Shown here: positions 10,357 to 20,832 of the stretch, in pieces
How positions within the stretch are numbered: position 1 is the first letter of the stretch
How the letters are laid out: each line of letters begins with the position of its first letter
DNA from: Bromus sterilis
Lineage: Eukaryota > Streptophyta > Magnoliopsida > Poales > Poaceae
Length of the DNA: 64,000 nucleotides
Assembly: GCA_950022295.1 (NCBI GenBank)
Contig: OX465598.1
Coordinates: 183,515,501-183,579,500 of the forward strand
Reading direction: 5' to 3'
The notes under the pieces: generated by a model
What the model was told of the DNA's origin: nothing
Database searches by the model: none
The model's input: only the letters and a program-made list of their open reading frames with translations
Translations under genes and position numbers: made by a program

Positions 10357-12464
10357 GACCCATTCGGATCCACCGGAGACATAGCCCTGCAGAAGAATTA
10401 TTTCTTCTTAACCACCCACAAACGAGCAGGTGACTTAGAAGGCATGGAAGTGCTAGACGAGGCAACGATATTATAGCGAACATGATTATATTGTCGATCG
10501 GGACCATCAAGCACACCATAAACATAATTCCTCGATGAGGGGTTAGAGTACTGGTAGGTAAATGAAGTTTTGGTATTATTTTCACGATGACGATAAACAT
10601 TTCTATCGACTCGATATTATTCCTTCTGGGGAACATTTGAAGTAGGCACCAAAGGTTCATTTCTATCCTCGAGAGAATAGTGTGATTCGGTGGTACCGAG
10701 GATTTTCCCTGCATAGAATGGTTAGGGGGCAGTTTTTCTACGAGAGATTTGCGAACCCAAATTTGTCGCTTATAGAAACCATTCTTCGGAGGAGTACCAA
10801 CGAACTCAGCCGACACCTTTCCTTCCTGATCTTTGACAAGCTTGTAGTCAGAATCAAGTGATTCATCAACAATGGCCTTATCAATTTTGTAGCTAAAACC
10901 TGAAAGGTTAGCAATATAAATGGGCTTTTCCTTCGCCAGAACCCAGAAAGTTTTAGGATACTGCTCGGGTTCCCAGTAGGTACCATCAGGGTTGAGTTTC
11001 CTTACGAAACCAACTCCTTCGTTTCGAGGATTCCTATGAAGTAGAGCCTTCCTTAGGATATCACATAGGTACTGGTGTCCCTGCACACTTTTGAACATGC
11101 TTGTTTCAAATAAATTTCTCAACCTGAGGAGTTCCTCGGTAATGGTTTCCTCGTTCGAGGGGTTAGCATCATCAATAACAATAGGTTGCTTTCCTTTCAA
11201 TTTCTCAGAAATAGACTCAATTTTCCTTCGTTCCAAACAAGTCAAGCAAGGTGAAGTAGATTCATTTTTAGCTCCTGAGCTCTGTTGAGCAATGAGCGTG
11301 AGATTGACACTCTCCAAATCTTCATGAGCTTCTCTCAGTTTCTCGAGATCCATTTTCCTTTGAAGGAATTCATAGGTTAGCTTCTCGTAGGCCACTGAGA
11401 GAAGATCATACCGAGAGGAAAGTTCATCATACTTTTCCTTCAGAGCAGCATGCTCATTTGTCAAAGTTTGACCTTTCTCAATCTCATCGATCAACAAAGT
11501 CTCAGAGTTTTGAATAGTTTCACTTAATGAATCTAGTTCATCTTGGTGGATAGAAGCAATTTTGGCAAGTTTGGCATAGCTTATCCTAGAGTTACTTTCA
11601 TAAGCAGATCCATCAGAAGTATCGTAGGAATTGTTAGAAGAGGATACCTTAGCCTTGGCCATAAAGCAGTAAGCTGGAGATTCATCTTCACTGCTTTGGT
11701 TGGTGAAGAATGAACTTGAAGTCTTGTTCGAAGCAAATGCTAGACCAGCAACACCATCAGATTCAGAACCAGAACCAGAACCAGATCTTGAGTTTGATTC
11801 AGCTTCGGAACCGGAGGCTTCATCTTCAGAGTTCATCTCTTTACCCAAATAGGCTTTGGCACGGTGAGAATTCTTGCGTCAAGAGGAATATGATTTCGAG
11901 GAAGAACTCTTCCGATGCTTGTGGTACTTCTTCTTCTTATCATCATCAGAACCATCTTTTTAGTCTTTTCTGGACTTTGAATCATATCTCTTCAACTCAC
12001 AGTTTTTGCTTGATCTGTGTTACTTGCTCGAAGAGTTGCTGTGAGAATGCTTTGATCTATGTTCAATTTCCCAAAGAGGACAATCAGCAATGAAGTGACC
12101 TGGCTTCTTGCACTTGTAGCAACAGTTATCTTTCGCTGACGAGTTTCTGGATGATGATCGATGCTTTGATGAATTGCTCGGATGTCTGGAAGAGTAGTTT
12201 TTCTTCGGTGAAGAGGAATTCCTTCTCTGGAAGCGGTTGAATCTTTTCATTATCAGTTCCAGATCTTTTCCAATGTTCTCGGGGTCATCAGTGGCACCAC
12301 CAGATTCAGAGCTGGCTTCAGGAGTGGAATGATGTGAAGCTCTGGCCTTAAGTGCATGAGATTTTCTTCGAGTTCCGTTGACATCTCGTTTTTATTCTTC
12401 TTCCATTTCGAAAGTGTTGAGTCTCTCGAGAATATTAGAGGCAACAAGATCCTTGAAGTCAGTC
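10357..12464 (-). pseudogene. Copia-1 gag C-terminal part with zinc knuckle and coiled coil
   Basis: After the solo LTR, gag resumes with RTDFKDLVASNILERLN. It carries a CCHC zinc knuckle, CYKCKKPGHFIADC, near 12150-12080, then serine/lysine-rich sequence and a Gly-Ser-Glu repeat (11760-11830). A long predicted coiled coil (about 11600-11280) follows, including EKYDELSSRYDLLSVAYEKL. Stops occur near 12395, 11985, 11960 and 11880. The 499-codon open stretch 11848-10349 is the longest intact part. The long region between zinc knuckle and protease is a SIRE-lineage trait. Confidence 0.8.
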
Positions 12465-12469
12465 CTTTC

Positions 12470-15400
12470 TGTCGGGAACCGGGGTTAGCGTATGTAATTC
12501 CAGTCATGATACAATCACATGGAGAGCCGAGAACCGTACCCACTTGTCTAAGCAGACAAGGCCAAGCACAGAACGTTCTCGGTAAGCATCGAACGTGAGG
12601 GGCATCCCATTCAGGCCGGATGATCAACTGAGATGGGTCCTCAATGTCCGCTCACAAGTCTAAATGCTTATGGGTGGTGAATCCCATATTCATAGACAAG
12701 TCGCCTCAACCATGTTGTCGATTGGATCCTAACTCTTACATAGACTTACTCCAGCCCGATAACTTAGTCGGGGTCTAGGACGGGCTCGATCATACAACAA
12801 AGTGTGCACGTGACAGAGTCACGAGCAATCGCATCGCGATGCCCCAAGCTGCGCACATCTAAGGGCCACTTGGTGTATAAAAGACCGCCAGCCAGATCAC
12901 AACTAAGGTCTCGAAAACCCATACTAAGACATGCATGTTATAAACATACACGCAGCACACATGCCCAGTATGAACAGCAGGTATCATCACATAACTCTAC
13001 AAAGTACTCTTTATTGATATACACATAGAGCATACAAAGATCACATGTCTGTGATCATCATTACATCAAACAACGGAAGCAAATTAGGTCTGAGTACAGA
13101 CAAGTTTAACAAATGGCTTAGAGAAGCCTTGTAAACAAACATACCCTTCCACGAGGGACCAGACTGCTGTCTGGGACTATGCTAACTTAGTCAACGTCGA
13201 GCTTCAGGTCGGTGACTCCATCGGGGTCCGAGTTCTCATCTAAAACAAAGAATAAGCAAACGTGAGTACAAAGTCGTACTCAGCAAGACTTACATCAGAT
13301 CTATACTACTCATGCTCAAGTATCAAGGTAAAGGGAGGTGGGGTTTCATCATGCAGAAGTGCCAGCTTTGACTTGGCTAATCCTGAACTACGAGTACCAG
13401 ACTTGAGGTAAGAAGCGTACATGAGTCCACTACATCTCCAACCAATACACCACTATGGTGCCTTCCTCGACTTCCCCACGAGAAAGCACGCCATAGCACT
13501 CACACTTATCTTGGTGTATTTTAGAAGTATCCAGTTCAAGTTGTCTAATAATCAGGTACAGGTTCCAAGTAGTCCTTAACCGCGGACGCGGCTATTCGAA
13601 TAGTTTTGTTAACCTTGCAAGGGTGTAAGCTACACACACATGACAATCGGTTACCGCCAGGTCTCGCCACCGTTCAAGAGGTGATAGCGAGGATGTTCAC
13701 CACGACACTTCGCTCACAACCTGTCTATTCCAGGAGTCGACTATCTGAGTTTGCCTCCGCTCGAGAGCCCGGCCGGATCAACGAAACGGACTCAAACAAT
13801 GCAGGTGACCGAGACGCCACCTCTGGCAGATGGTTTTCCTGCCTCACAGGTGCACCCACATATCTATATGATGCAACCATTTCCTTTGTTCTTTTTCTAT
13901 GCACATGTCAAATGGAAAGCCCGAACTAATGTGACTCCTGGACGTCGACACGGATCAAGGTACTAGGCCGAGAGGGGTCAGTGAGCCCAATGTGTGGTTG
14001 TACTCTTTGTCTTGGATTACCATACAAGAACTCGGTGCTTAAGGCGGTGTCCAACGAGACAACCCACTGTGTACTCCTACACAGCCTCTCATCGTCCACC
14101 TTGTATTAGGGTGGATTCACCAACACAGTTTCACTTTCATCAACACCATGTTCACCATCATCCCGACTCACATCAAAAGCAACCTCACTGTAACACTAAG
14201 CATGCAATAAGCTGTAACAGTTTCAGGGGCCACATGATATCAAACAACTCCTATGTCAACTAGGATTGTGGTTTGCTTACTACTTTGACAAGATGATAGG
14301 TCATGCAAAGGATATGGGTTCAACTACGCGGTAGAATCGATACAAGATGATCTCCTAAACATGCATAAGCGAGACTTAGAGGGAATTGGGATTTTATAGA
14401 CATGATCAATGGGGTTTGCTTGCCTTGTTGACGAGGTTCGATATCGGGGTCTTCAACGAAGGGGTGGCCTCCGGTTTCGGTTGCACGTCTATCGAGCAAA
14501 CAATCAAACAAGGTATAAATTTATTTGCAATGCTCAAACACATGATCAATATTGAAATGGTGATGTTCTTGGTCACAAAGTGGGTACAATTCCATTTAAA
14601 AGAAGTCAAATGCAAAGTCATTTGCAAATGTGCTTCAAATTTGAATTTGAAATAAAGCCATATGGATGTTTTTCACTGTTCACCCATTTTAAATTGGTCA
14701 AACATGAAAACAGAGTCCATATTCATAAACCTTGGATTTTTCTGATAATTTTAGACATATTATATGTCCAATTTGGAGTTCATATGAATTAGTTATGATT
14801 TTCCAAAGTTTATTCAATTTTCTGTAATTTCTGTAATTACTTTAATTCATTTCTATTTTCTGGAAAGTCTTTATTGCGTCATGCTGAGGTCAGGGTGACG
14901 TCACAGGGGGGGGACGGGTGGGGTCGGCTTGTCAGTGGAAGAGGGGTTTAAACCCGGTTTAGTTTAATTAAACAGGGTTATTAGGGGGGCCAGGGCCCAC
15001 CAGTCAGTGACCCAAGGGTCACTAACAGGGGATTAGCCCCCTAAGCTAATCGGGCCGCCGGCGGTTAGCCGCCGGTGACTAACCCGTGCGGCGGCGCCCG
15101 TTGCGGACGGCGGTTCCGGGCACGTCTGGGCACGGGGAAGCTACCAGGGGGTAGCCCGTGCTCGCCCGCTTCGAGCTGTGCCACTGGGGTCTCAAGGGGA
15201 GGTCTGGGAGCGCGCCGGCGATGAAGAGCAGCGGCGGCGCAGCTCTGTCTTAGGCGAGATCAGTGGCTAGGGCACGGGGAGGAGAAGGGAGTAGGGCAAA
15301 ACGACGAGCTGCTCACCCTGAGCGTGAAGAGGAACTCGGGGAAGCCGGAGGAGGCGAGACGGCGGCGTATTTCTCGCTGGAGCTTCACGGCGGCCGGAGA

Positions 15401-16249
15401 GGAACGGTGACGAAGGCGTTGGCTCCGGAGCTCCCAGGCTCGATTAACTGCACGGCTTGACGAAGACGATGCTGGCGGAGCTTCTGGACAGCTTGCGGCG
15501 GCGAGTGGGGCACGGTGGCCGCGAGATCTACGGCGGCGTGCTCCGGCTGGGCTTCGGGTCCGTGCGAAAACTCGACGAAAAGCGACGAGGAGGAAGCAGC
15601 GATGGGGGCAAAAGGTGTGGCGGCTCCTGGAGGGTGTGGTGGCGCGAGGAGAAGCCTTGGGGGGGGGGCTAGAAGGTGCTCGCCGTCGAGGTGGCGGTCG
15701 TCGGCCCCCGGCATGCTCGACAGCGAGCTGCTTGGGGTAGACGACAAGCTCGTCTGGTGGGCTGGGCCGAGGCCTAAGGTAAGTTGGGCCAGATGGCCAG
15801 GGGGTTCCTCTTTTCTATTTCTTTCTGTTTTTCCTTTTCTGTAAATATGTTTTGCCCTGAATAAAATAGCAAGGCATTTTATAAAATCATGAAAACTTTT
15901 ATGTGGGCTTATAACATAAATAGCTAGCCACTCATAAGTTTTGGTGACTTTTAAAAATCAAACAATTTGAATTTAAATTCAAATTGGAGTTTAATTTAAT
16001 TTCCAATTCACCTTTTGAATTTTTGAATATTCCATGGGCATGGGAAAATTCCCAAACCACTTTTGCAATGATCAGCAACAATTCTAGGAATTTTCCAAAC
16101 ATTCAAATGATTTTTGGATTTTTTTTATTTGGCCATTTATTTAAATTCTTAGGGCTTTTTGTTTTCCCCAGTTTTGATTTTTTTTGAAATTTCCCATGAT
16201 GCAAAGGGACAAGCAAACCCTAGCACTTACCCTAGTTGGGGTTCTGACA
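12470..16249 (-). mobile_element. Solo LTR related to Chromo-1 (3780 bp) inside Copia-1 gag
   Basis: On the minus strand it begins TGTCAGAACCCC (16249) and ends GGTTCCCGACA (12470), the same termini as the Chromo-1 LTRs, with clear similarity along the length. Flanks are CTTTC (12465-12469) and CTTTT (16250-16254), a TSD with one mismatch. The gag reading frame is continuous if the LTR and one TSD copy are ignored. No internal domain is present, so this is a solo LTR left by LTR-LTR recombination. The GC-rich part (15000-15760) creates ORFs on both strands that have no support. Confidence 0.88.
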
Positions 16250-16254
16250 CTTTT

Positions 16255-16797
16255 CTTGAACATCAACACAATGTGATCGAAGGAATCATCAAGGGAATGG
16301 AGAAAAGTCCTGACAATGATCCGATTGGTAATGTCTTCGGCACCGAGAGAAATCAGTTCATTTGACAACGCAGTGAGTCTGCTATATATGGAGTTAACTT
16401 TCTCTCCCTCGTGCCTCTTGAAACGATAGAATTTGCTTCGAAGGGTGTCAATACGAGCATCTTTTTGAGTAGAGACACCTTCACCAATCTTCTCGAGATA
16501 ATCCCAGACACCTTTGGCCGAAGAAATATTCTTGACTTCATGATATTTTTATGGAATCAGATGATTTGTGATGAATACCCAGACTTCAGAATCGAGGGCC
16601 ATTTTCTTTGCCTCTTCAGGAGTGATAGCGCTTCTATCTTTGACATTTACACCATTCTTGACAACTTCCCAAGCGGCAGAGTTGATGGCCATGATGTTCC
16701 TCTTCATTTTGTCCTTCCAATAGGGGTAGTCCTTCCCATTGTAGATAGGAATCGGTTCCCCCGAGAGAACAGCTGCAAACGACATTCTTGACAACAC
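16255..16797 (-). pseudogene. Copia-1 gag N-terminal part
   Basis: The frame from 16797 encodes a Copia-type gag head: MSFAAVLSGEPIPIYNGKDY, YWKDKMKRNIMAIN, WVFITNHLIP, then one stop (16550-16548). The same frame then continues through KGVWDYLEKIGEGVS, LRSKFYRFKRHEGEKV and LISLGAEDITNRI to the LTR at 16249. It resembles the UBN2/gag-polypeptide family, which forms the particle capsid. It starts about 40 bases downstream of the primer-binding site. Only one nonsense mutation separates it from an open frame. Confidence 0.85.
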
Positions 16798-16841
16798 TCC
16801 AGGTGGTTAGACCAAAATACGCAGAGCATAGGGAATGCCTA

Positions 16842-16853
16842 GCTCTAATACCA
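16842..16853 (-). other. Primer-binding site of Copia-1 (tRNA-Met type)
   Basis: TGGTATTAGAGC on the minus strand lies two bases inside the LTR border. It differs from the usual initiator tRNA-Met complement TGGTATCAGAGC by one transition. Confidence 0.75.
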
Positions 16854-16855
16854 AT

Positions 16856-18121
16856 TGAAAGCTCAAGAATGATCGGAGGGGGAGGGGGTGAATGATCACT
16901 TCTAAAAATTCTAAGGAACTTAGAAGGAATTCATGCAAACAACGAAGGACTAAAGATATCTCGAAGGAAATACAATATCGAAAGATATACATAGCTCGAA
17001 GGGATTGGGAGCGAAGGTAAACATCGAAGGCAAACAGACAACGAGTAAATACTTAAAGTAAATGAGAGAAGGAAAACGATCCTGACACGACGATGTTAGG
17101 TAAACCAGTTCACACTCTGTAAAGTGCCACGTCTGGTTGGAGGGACTGGTGATTGAACACCTGGAGCAAAACTCTCTCCGTCCTATTCTCCACTGCAACA
17201 AACTCCTCGAGCTTGTCCAATTTTACTCGTGGTAGATGATTCAGGACATCTCCGAGACCTTTACAAACTTCCTTCAGCAGCGACAATTTCTCTTCGATTG
17301 CTTGACAGGCGACGCCTAACCTTCTAGGAGACTTGCAGTTCTCCAAGATAAAAAGATCGGCTAATCTCGACCTAAGTCTCTATGAATTGCTCAACTCAGT
17401 TCAGACTTGGGTTTTGATTTTCTCTCGATGAATCTCTCTTGGGATGCTCACAATACTTTTGTCTTAGAATCTTCAGTGGAGTAGCCAACCCGAAATGGCG
17501 GGTAGGTGAGGGGTATTTATAGGTGGCGATCCCCATGGGTAAAATGACTGAAGTGATCCGATGCAACCGCTTGACGGGTGTTGACAACGGTCGGATTCCA
17601 ATCACTGCGCAACTTTACTTGAGGAACAAGTAAGTTGACTTACCGAGCGAGTTCTCTCTCTCGAAGGCACGAAGTGCGATGACTTTTCCTTCGAGCTATT
17701 CACTCGACTCAGTAATATTTCTCTCGGTAGGATTTCGTGGGTTTAGGTTGAGCAGAGCAAATTCACTTCGACTAAGATCTCAACTAGCAAACCCCTCTTG
17801 ATAGTACGCTTTTTCCTACGACTCAAGAAAATAGAGAGAAACTAGTAAAAAGACTAAGTCTTCGACCATCTTCATCTTTCTCCTCGTTGCGCTTTTACCC
17901 GAGAGTCTTCTTCTTCAACGACATTTTTAGGGGCCGTCTTCCTTCAAAGGTTTCGGTAGTTGACTACAGCTTCGCTGCAGTGAGTTGTCCTTCGACCTTC
18001 TCCTTGCAAACTCCATTCTTTCGGAACCTAAATGTCTGTTTATACTCGAAAACAATATTAGTTCCACTTCTGCTTTGTCCAACAATGTCCAAAACCTTCG
18101 GGGGCAAAACTTGCTCTTACA
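16856..18121 (-). repeat. 5' LTR of Copia-1 (1266 bp)
   Basis: On the minus strand it begins TGTAAGAGCAAG (18121) and ends GAGCTTTCA (16856), directly before the primer-binding site. The right border is abrupt: Gypsy-A integrase sequence resumes at 18122. The ORFs across it look incidental. Confidence 0.85.
17514..17521 (-). promoter_or_regulatory. Candidate TATA box of the Copia-1 LTR
   Basis: TATAAATA on the minus strand in the context CACCTATAAATACCCC, about 600 bp after the LTR start, is a strong plant-like TATA box. It probably drives transcription leftwards through gag-pol. Confidence 0.6.
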
Positions 18122-18660
18122 CTAACCTTTTGAAAGGTCCCACCATATCAAGCCCCCACACTGCAAAAGGGCCAAGTGATAGGTATCATCCTGAGTTCTT
18201 GAGCCGGCACATGAGCTTGCTTTGCGTAGCGCTGACATCCATCACACTTCTTGACTATATCCTCTTCATCCGCATGTGCTGTGAGCCAGTAGAATCCATG
18301 TCTATAAGCTTTAGCCACCAGCGAACGAGAGTCGTCGTGATGCCCACAGTCTCCAGAGTGTATCTCATTGAGGATCTCTGTACCTTCTTCTGGTGACACA
18401 CATCTTTGAAAAACATCTGCGGGGCTTCGCCGATGTAACTCACCGTTGATGAGTACAAAAGATTTGCTCCTTCTGACAATTTGTCTGGCCAGTACCACAT
18501 CCGTAGGTAGGATTCCCCGGGTCTTGTAATCCAAATAAGGTACAACCCATGAGGGGGTGGCGTGTATTGAGGCCACCAAAGCTGGTTCTGGATCCGGCTC
18601 CGCTATATCTTGCTCCTTTGGTGTTTGCACGGACGGCTTTGTCAGGACGTCCAGGAACAC
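18122..18660 (-). pseudogene. Gypsy-A integrase, N-terminal fragment
   Basis: The minus-strand frame carries PSWVVPYLDYKTRGILP, LINGELHRRSPADVFQRC, EIHSGDCGHHDDSRSLVAK, HGFYWLTAHADEEDIVKKC and DGCQRYAKQAHVPAQEL. This is the HHCC zinc-binding domain of a Tat-type integrase. A frameshift occurs near 18165, and Copia-1 cuts the gene at 18121 just as the catalytic core begins. One expected GH of the HHCC domain reads CGHHDD. Confidence 0.85.
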
Positions 18661-18679
18661 ATTTGGTGGAACCGACTTT

Positions 18680-19075
18680 CACTGAGAGCCGAGCCGGGAT
18701 AAAGCGTATGCGGCTTCTTTTAGCTTGCGCTCCACATAGTCCACCTGGTACCCAACAAAGAAACCGGCTTGTCTTTCCACCTCTCGCCGATAAGCTGCCA
18801 TAGTGGCATCTTTGGAGTTCCATTTTCCCGACACTTGTTGGGAAACAAGGTCGGAATCGCCGTAGTATTGGATCCGACTTATGTTCATCTCACGAGCCAG
18901 CCGTAGCCCATGAAGTAAGGCCTCATATTCTACTGCATTGTTGGTGCAAGTGAACTGCAGCTGCAAGACATAGAATTTTTTCTCTCATTTAGGAGAAGTG
19001 AGGACCACGCCGGCTCCTGACCCTTGAAGCTGCCGACTGCCATCGAAATGCATTGTAGAATATTTGGTAATCTGC
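18680..19075 (-). pseudogene. Gypsy-A second (Tat-type, archaeal-like) RNase H
   Basis: This lies between RNase H and integrase, the place of the additional RNase H found in Tat elements. Catalytic acidic residues are recognisable in MHFDGSRQLQGSGAGVVL, NNAVEYEALLHGLRLA and YYGDSDLVSQQVSGKW. Stops at about 18987 and 18678 and a small frame change interrupt it. Such domains remove RNA from the hybrid during reverse transcription; this one is no longer part of a working polyprotein. Confidence 0.8.
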
Positions 19076-19680
19076 TTCTCCGGAGGTGCTTGGATTTCTG
19101 TCCAATCATTGATGAAGTCGACTAAGGCTTGGGACTTGATGGTCGTGTGCGGTTCATACTTGATGTGATAAGCCCCCAACTCTATAGCCCACTTTGCAAT
19201 CCTCCCCGTGGCTTCCCGGTTCTGGATCATATCTGCAAGTGGTGCTGAGCTGACTACAGTTATGGGGTGCTCCTGGAAGTAGTGCTTGAGTTTCCTACAT
19301 GCCATGAATACACCAAGGACCAGTTTCTGCCAGTGAGGGTAATGTTTCTTCAATGAAGTCAAGACCTCACTAACATAATAGACCGGCCTCTGCAAAGGGT
19401 GCTCTTTATCGGCTTCCATATGCTCAACCACAACCACAACACTGACAGCTTGATTGTTGGATGAGATATAGAGCAGCATTGGCTCCTTTGGCTTAGGAGC
19501 CGCTAATATTGGAGCCTGGGACATCTGTTTCTTCAGTGACTCCAGAGCCTGATCAGCCTCATCATCCCAGATGAATTTCTCCGACTTTCGCAAGAGTCGG
19601 TAGAGGGGATCGCCTTTTCTCCAAGCCAGCTTATGAACCGACTCAGGGCAGCTACACATCCTGTCTCCAGGTAGATTTTT
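19076..19680 (-). pseudogene. Gypsy-A reverse transcriptase tail and RNase H
   Basis: It begins at the end of the reverse transcriptase connection (RLLRKSEKFIWDDEADQAL). RNase H motifs follow: MLLYISSNNQAVSVVVV, RPVYYVSEVLTSLKKHYP and IAKWAIELGAYHIKYEP. The catalytic palm of reverse transcriptase is absent. The sequence passes directly from the protease end (GKIYLETG) to ALSRFISWLGEKA, so a deletion of several hundred codons joined the two near 19665-19690. A frameshift follows near 19640. Confidence 0.85.
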
Positions 19681-19684
19681 CCTA

Positions 19685-20019
19685 TCGGCCGTGCTGACTT
19701 GCCTGAGACTATTCCATGGAAATCAGTGTTGGAGGATTGCAGTTGTTTATGAGTTAGTTCCATTCTGCGGAAGGTCTCGTAGTAAAGGATATCGATGCTG
19801 CTTCCTCCATCCATGAGTACTTTATTGAGCGTGTAACACCCAATTTGTGGAGAAACTACCAGGGCCAGAGAGCCCGGGTTTTCTACCACTGGTGCGTGAT
19901 CATCCCTTGTCCAGATGATCGGTTGTTCAGACCAATTAAAACACCTGGGACAAGCCGGCTCTGTGACCACGACCATGGCAGCTCTCTGCTGTAACTTCCT
20001 GTCTCTCCGACAGCTGTTG
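19685..20019 (-). pseudogene. Gypsy-A aspartic protease fragment
   Basis: LNKVLMDGGSSIDILYYETF carries a retroviral-type protease active site (DGG). It is preceded by IIWTRDDHAPVVENPGSLAL and followed by FHGIVSGKSARPIGKIYLE, as in Tat elements. Its gag-side neighbour lies on the far side of TRIM-1, at 32712 and up. The C-terminal part was removed with reverse transcriptase. Confidence 0.85.
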
Positions 20020-20398
20020 TGTTAGGTAATATTGTACTAGTTGGTAATTAAGCAAAGTAGTATTGCACTACATATTAGCTAGTTGGTCTAGTTTGTGTCC
20101 TATACGGGTGTATAAGGTGGTAGTCCGAGTCTAACTAGATTAGTTAGTTTCCAAGTTAAGCTAGTCGTGTGTGAGTTAGCTTTGTTAGAGTCCTAGTCTG
20201 TTTAGGTGTCCGGTGAGGTTAGCCCATATTGTACGTGTATATATACATGTGCAAGGGTTGAGTTTTGTAACACCCTGTGGAAAATATAGAGAAAATAAAG
20301 AAGAGGGCACGATATGTGCCCTTGGCCATAAATATTTTGTGTGCGCGATTGTTCGTAGGAAATTTATGTGAGCGATACTGAGGGATTAAATTCCAACA
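20020..20398 (+). repeat. Left LTR of TRIM-1 (379 bp)
   Basis: It begins TGTTAGGTAATATTG and ends AAATTCCAACA, and nearly matches 32334-32711. It contains a TATATATA box (20238-20245) and an AATAAA-type signal (about 20296) in the order expected for a promoter and polyadenylation region. Confidence 0.9.
20238..20245 (+). promoter_or_regulatory. Candidate TATA box of the TRIM-1 LTR
   Basis: TATATATA in the context GTACGTGTATATATACATG; the same site is at 32551-32558 in the right LTR. Confidence 0.5.
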
Positions 20399-20399
20399 A

Positions 20400-20412
20400 T
20401 TGTCATCAGTGC
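20400..20412 (+). other. Degraded primer-binding site of TRIM-1
   Basis: TTGTCATCAGTGC one base after the LTR resembles the tRNA-Met complement TTGGTATCAGAGC with three changes. Position supports the call more than sequence does. Confidence 0.5.
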
Positions 20413-20832
20413 AAGGTCGATCTGAAGCTGCGCTTGCCCTGGGGTAGCGCCTGACTAGCGCCCCGGGGTAGGAAATATAGTCGCCGAAGGTGCGGCGACA
20501 AGAAGAGAGGCAGGCCATGAAGTCGCTGAGTTGTGTAGTGGTGATGAGGATCAAGCGATCGTCGTTCGGCGGGGCGACATGGACGGAGTTGATAGGTTGT
20601 CGTCGGTAAGGCAGTGGAAGATGATCGTTGATGGGAGAAGTGGTGCCGAGGTGTAGTGCCGGAAAGCCGTCAAGATCGTTGACCGGGAGTTAGAGTCAAA
20701 GAGTTGTGCGAGTTTGCACAGTCGTTCGTCGTCACGTCTGTTAGTCGTCGTCATGTCCAAGTGCATGTCTCTGTGAGGATCCGTTGAAGATGAATTGTGT
20801 CACGGTCGAAGTGCTGTCCGGTGTGGTGTATT
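20413..20832 (+). other. TRIM-1 internal region, left part, non-coding
   Basis: GC-rich sequence with no recognisable protein motif on either strand. The ORFs across it differ between frames and lack family features. The region continues at 32042 after Chromo-1. Confidence 0.6.

Larger units (their letters stand above)
1..18121 (-). mobile_element. Copia-1: SIRE/Maximus-type Copia retrotransposon, 3' end outside window
   Basis: Read on the minus strand the order is 5' LTR (18121-16856), primer-binding site, gag, zinc knuckle, protease, integrase, reverse transcriptase, then a further ORF at 1553-1. This is the Copia order (integrase before reverse transcriptase). The long gag with coiled coil and the extra ORF after pol point to the SIRE lineage. 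The element sits in the integrase of Gypsy-A, with CTAAC at 18122-18126 as the visible flank. It is interrupted by a solo LTR (12470-16249) and by Athila-1 (2106-about 8083). Part of reverse transcriptase and all of RNase H are missing at the Athila-1 junction. The 3' LTR must lie left of the window, so the second TSD copy cannot be checked. Confidence 0.85.

Noticed and set aside
15263..15844. GC-rich ORFs in the solo LTR at 12470-16249
   Set aside because: Overlapping ORFs on both strands, low-complexity Ala/Arg/Gly composition, inside an LTR.
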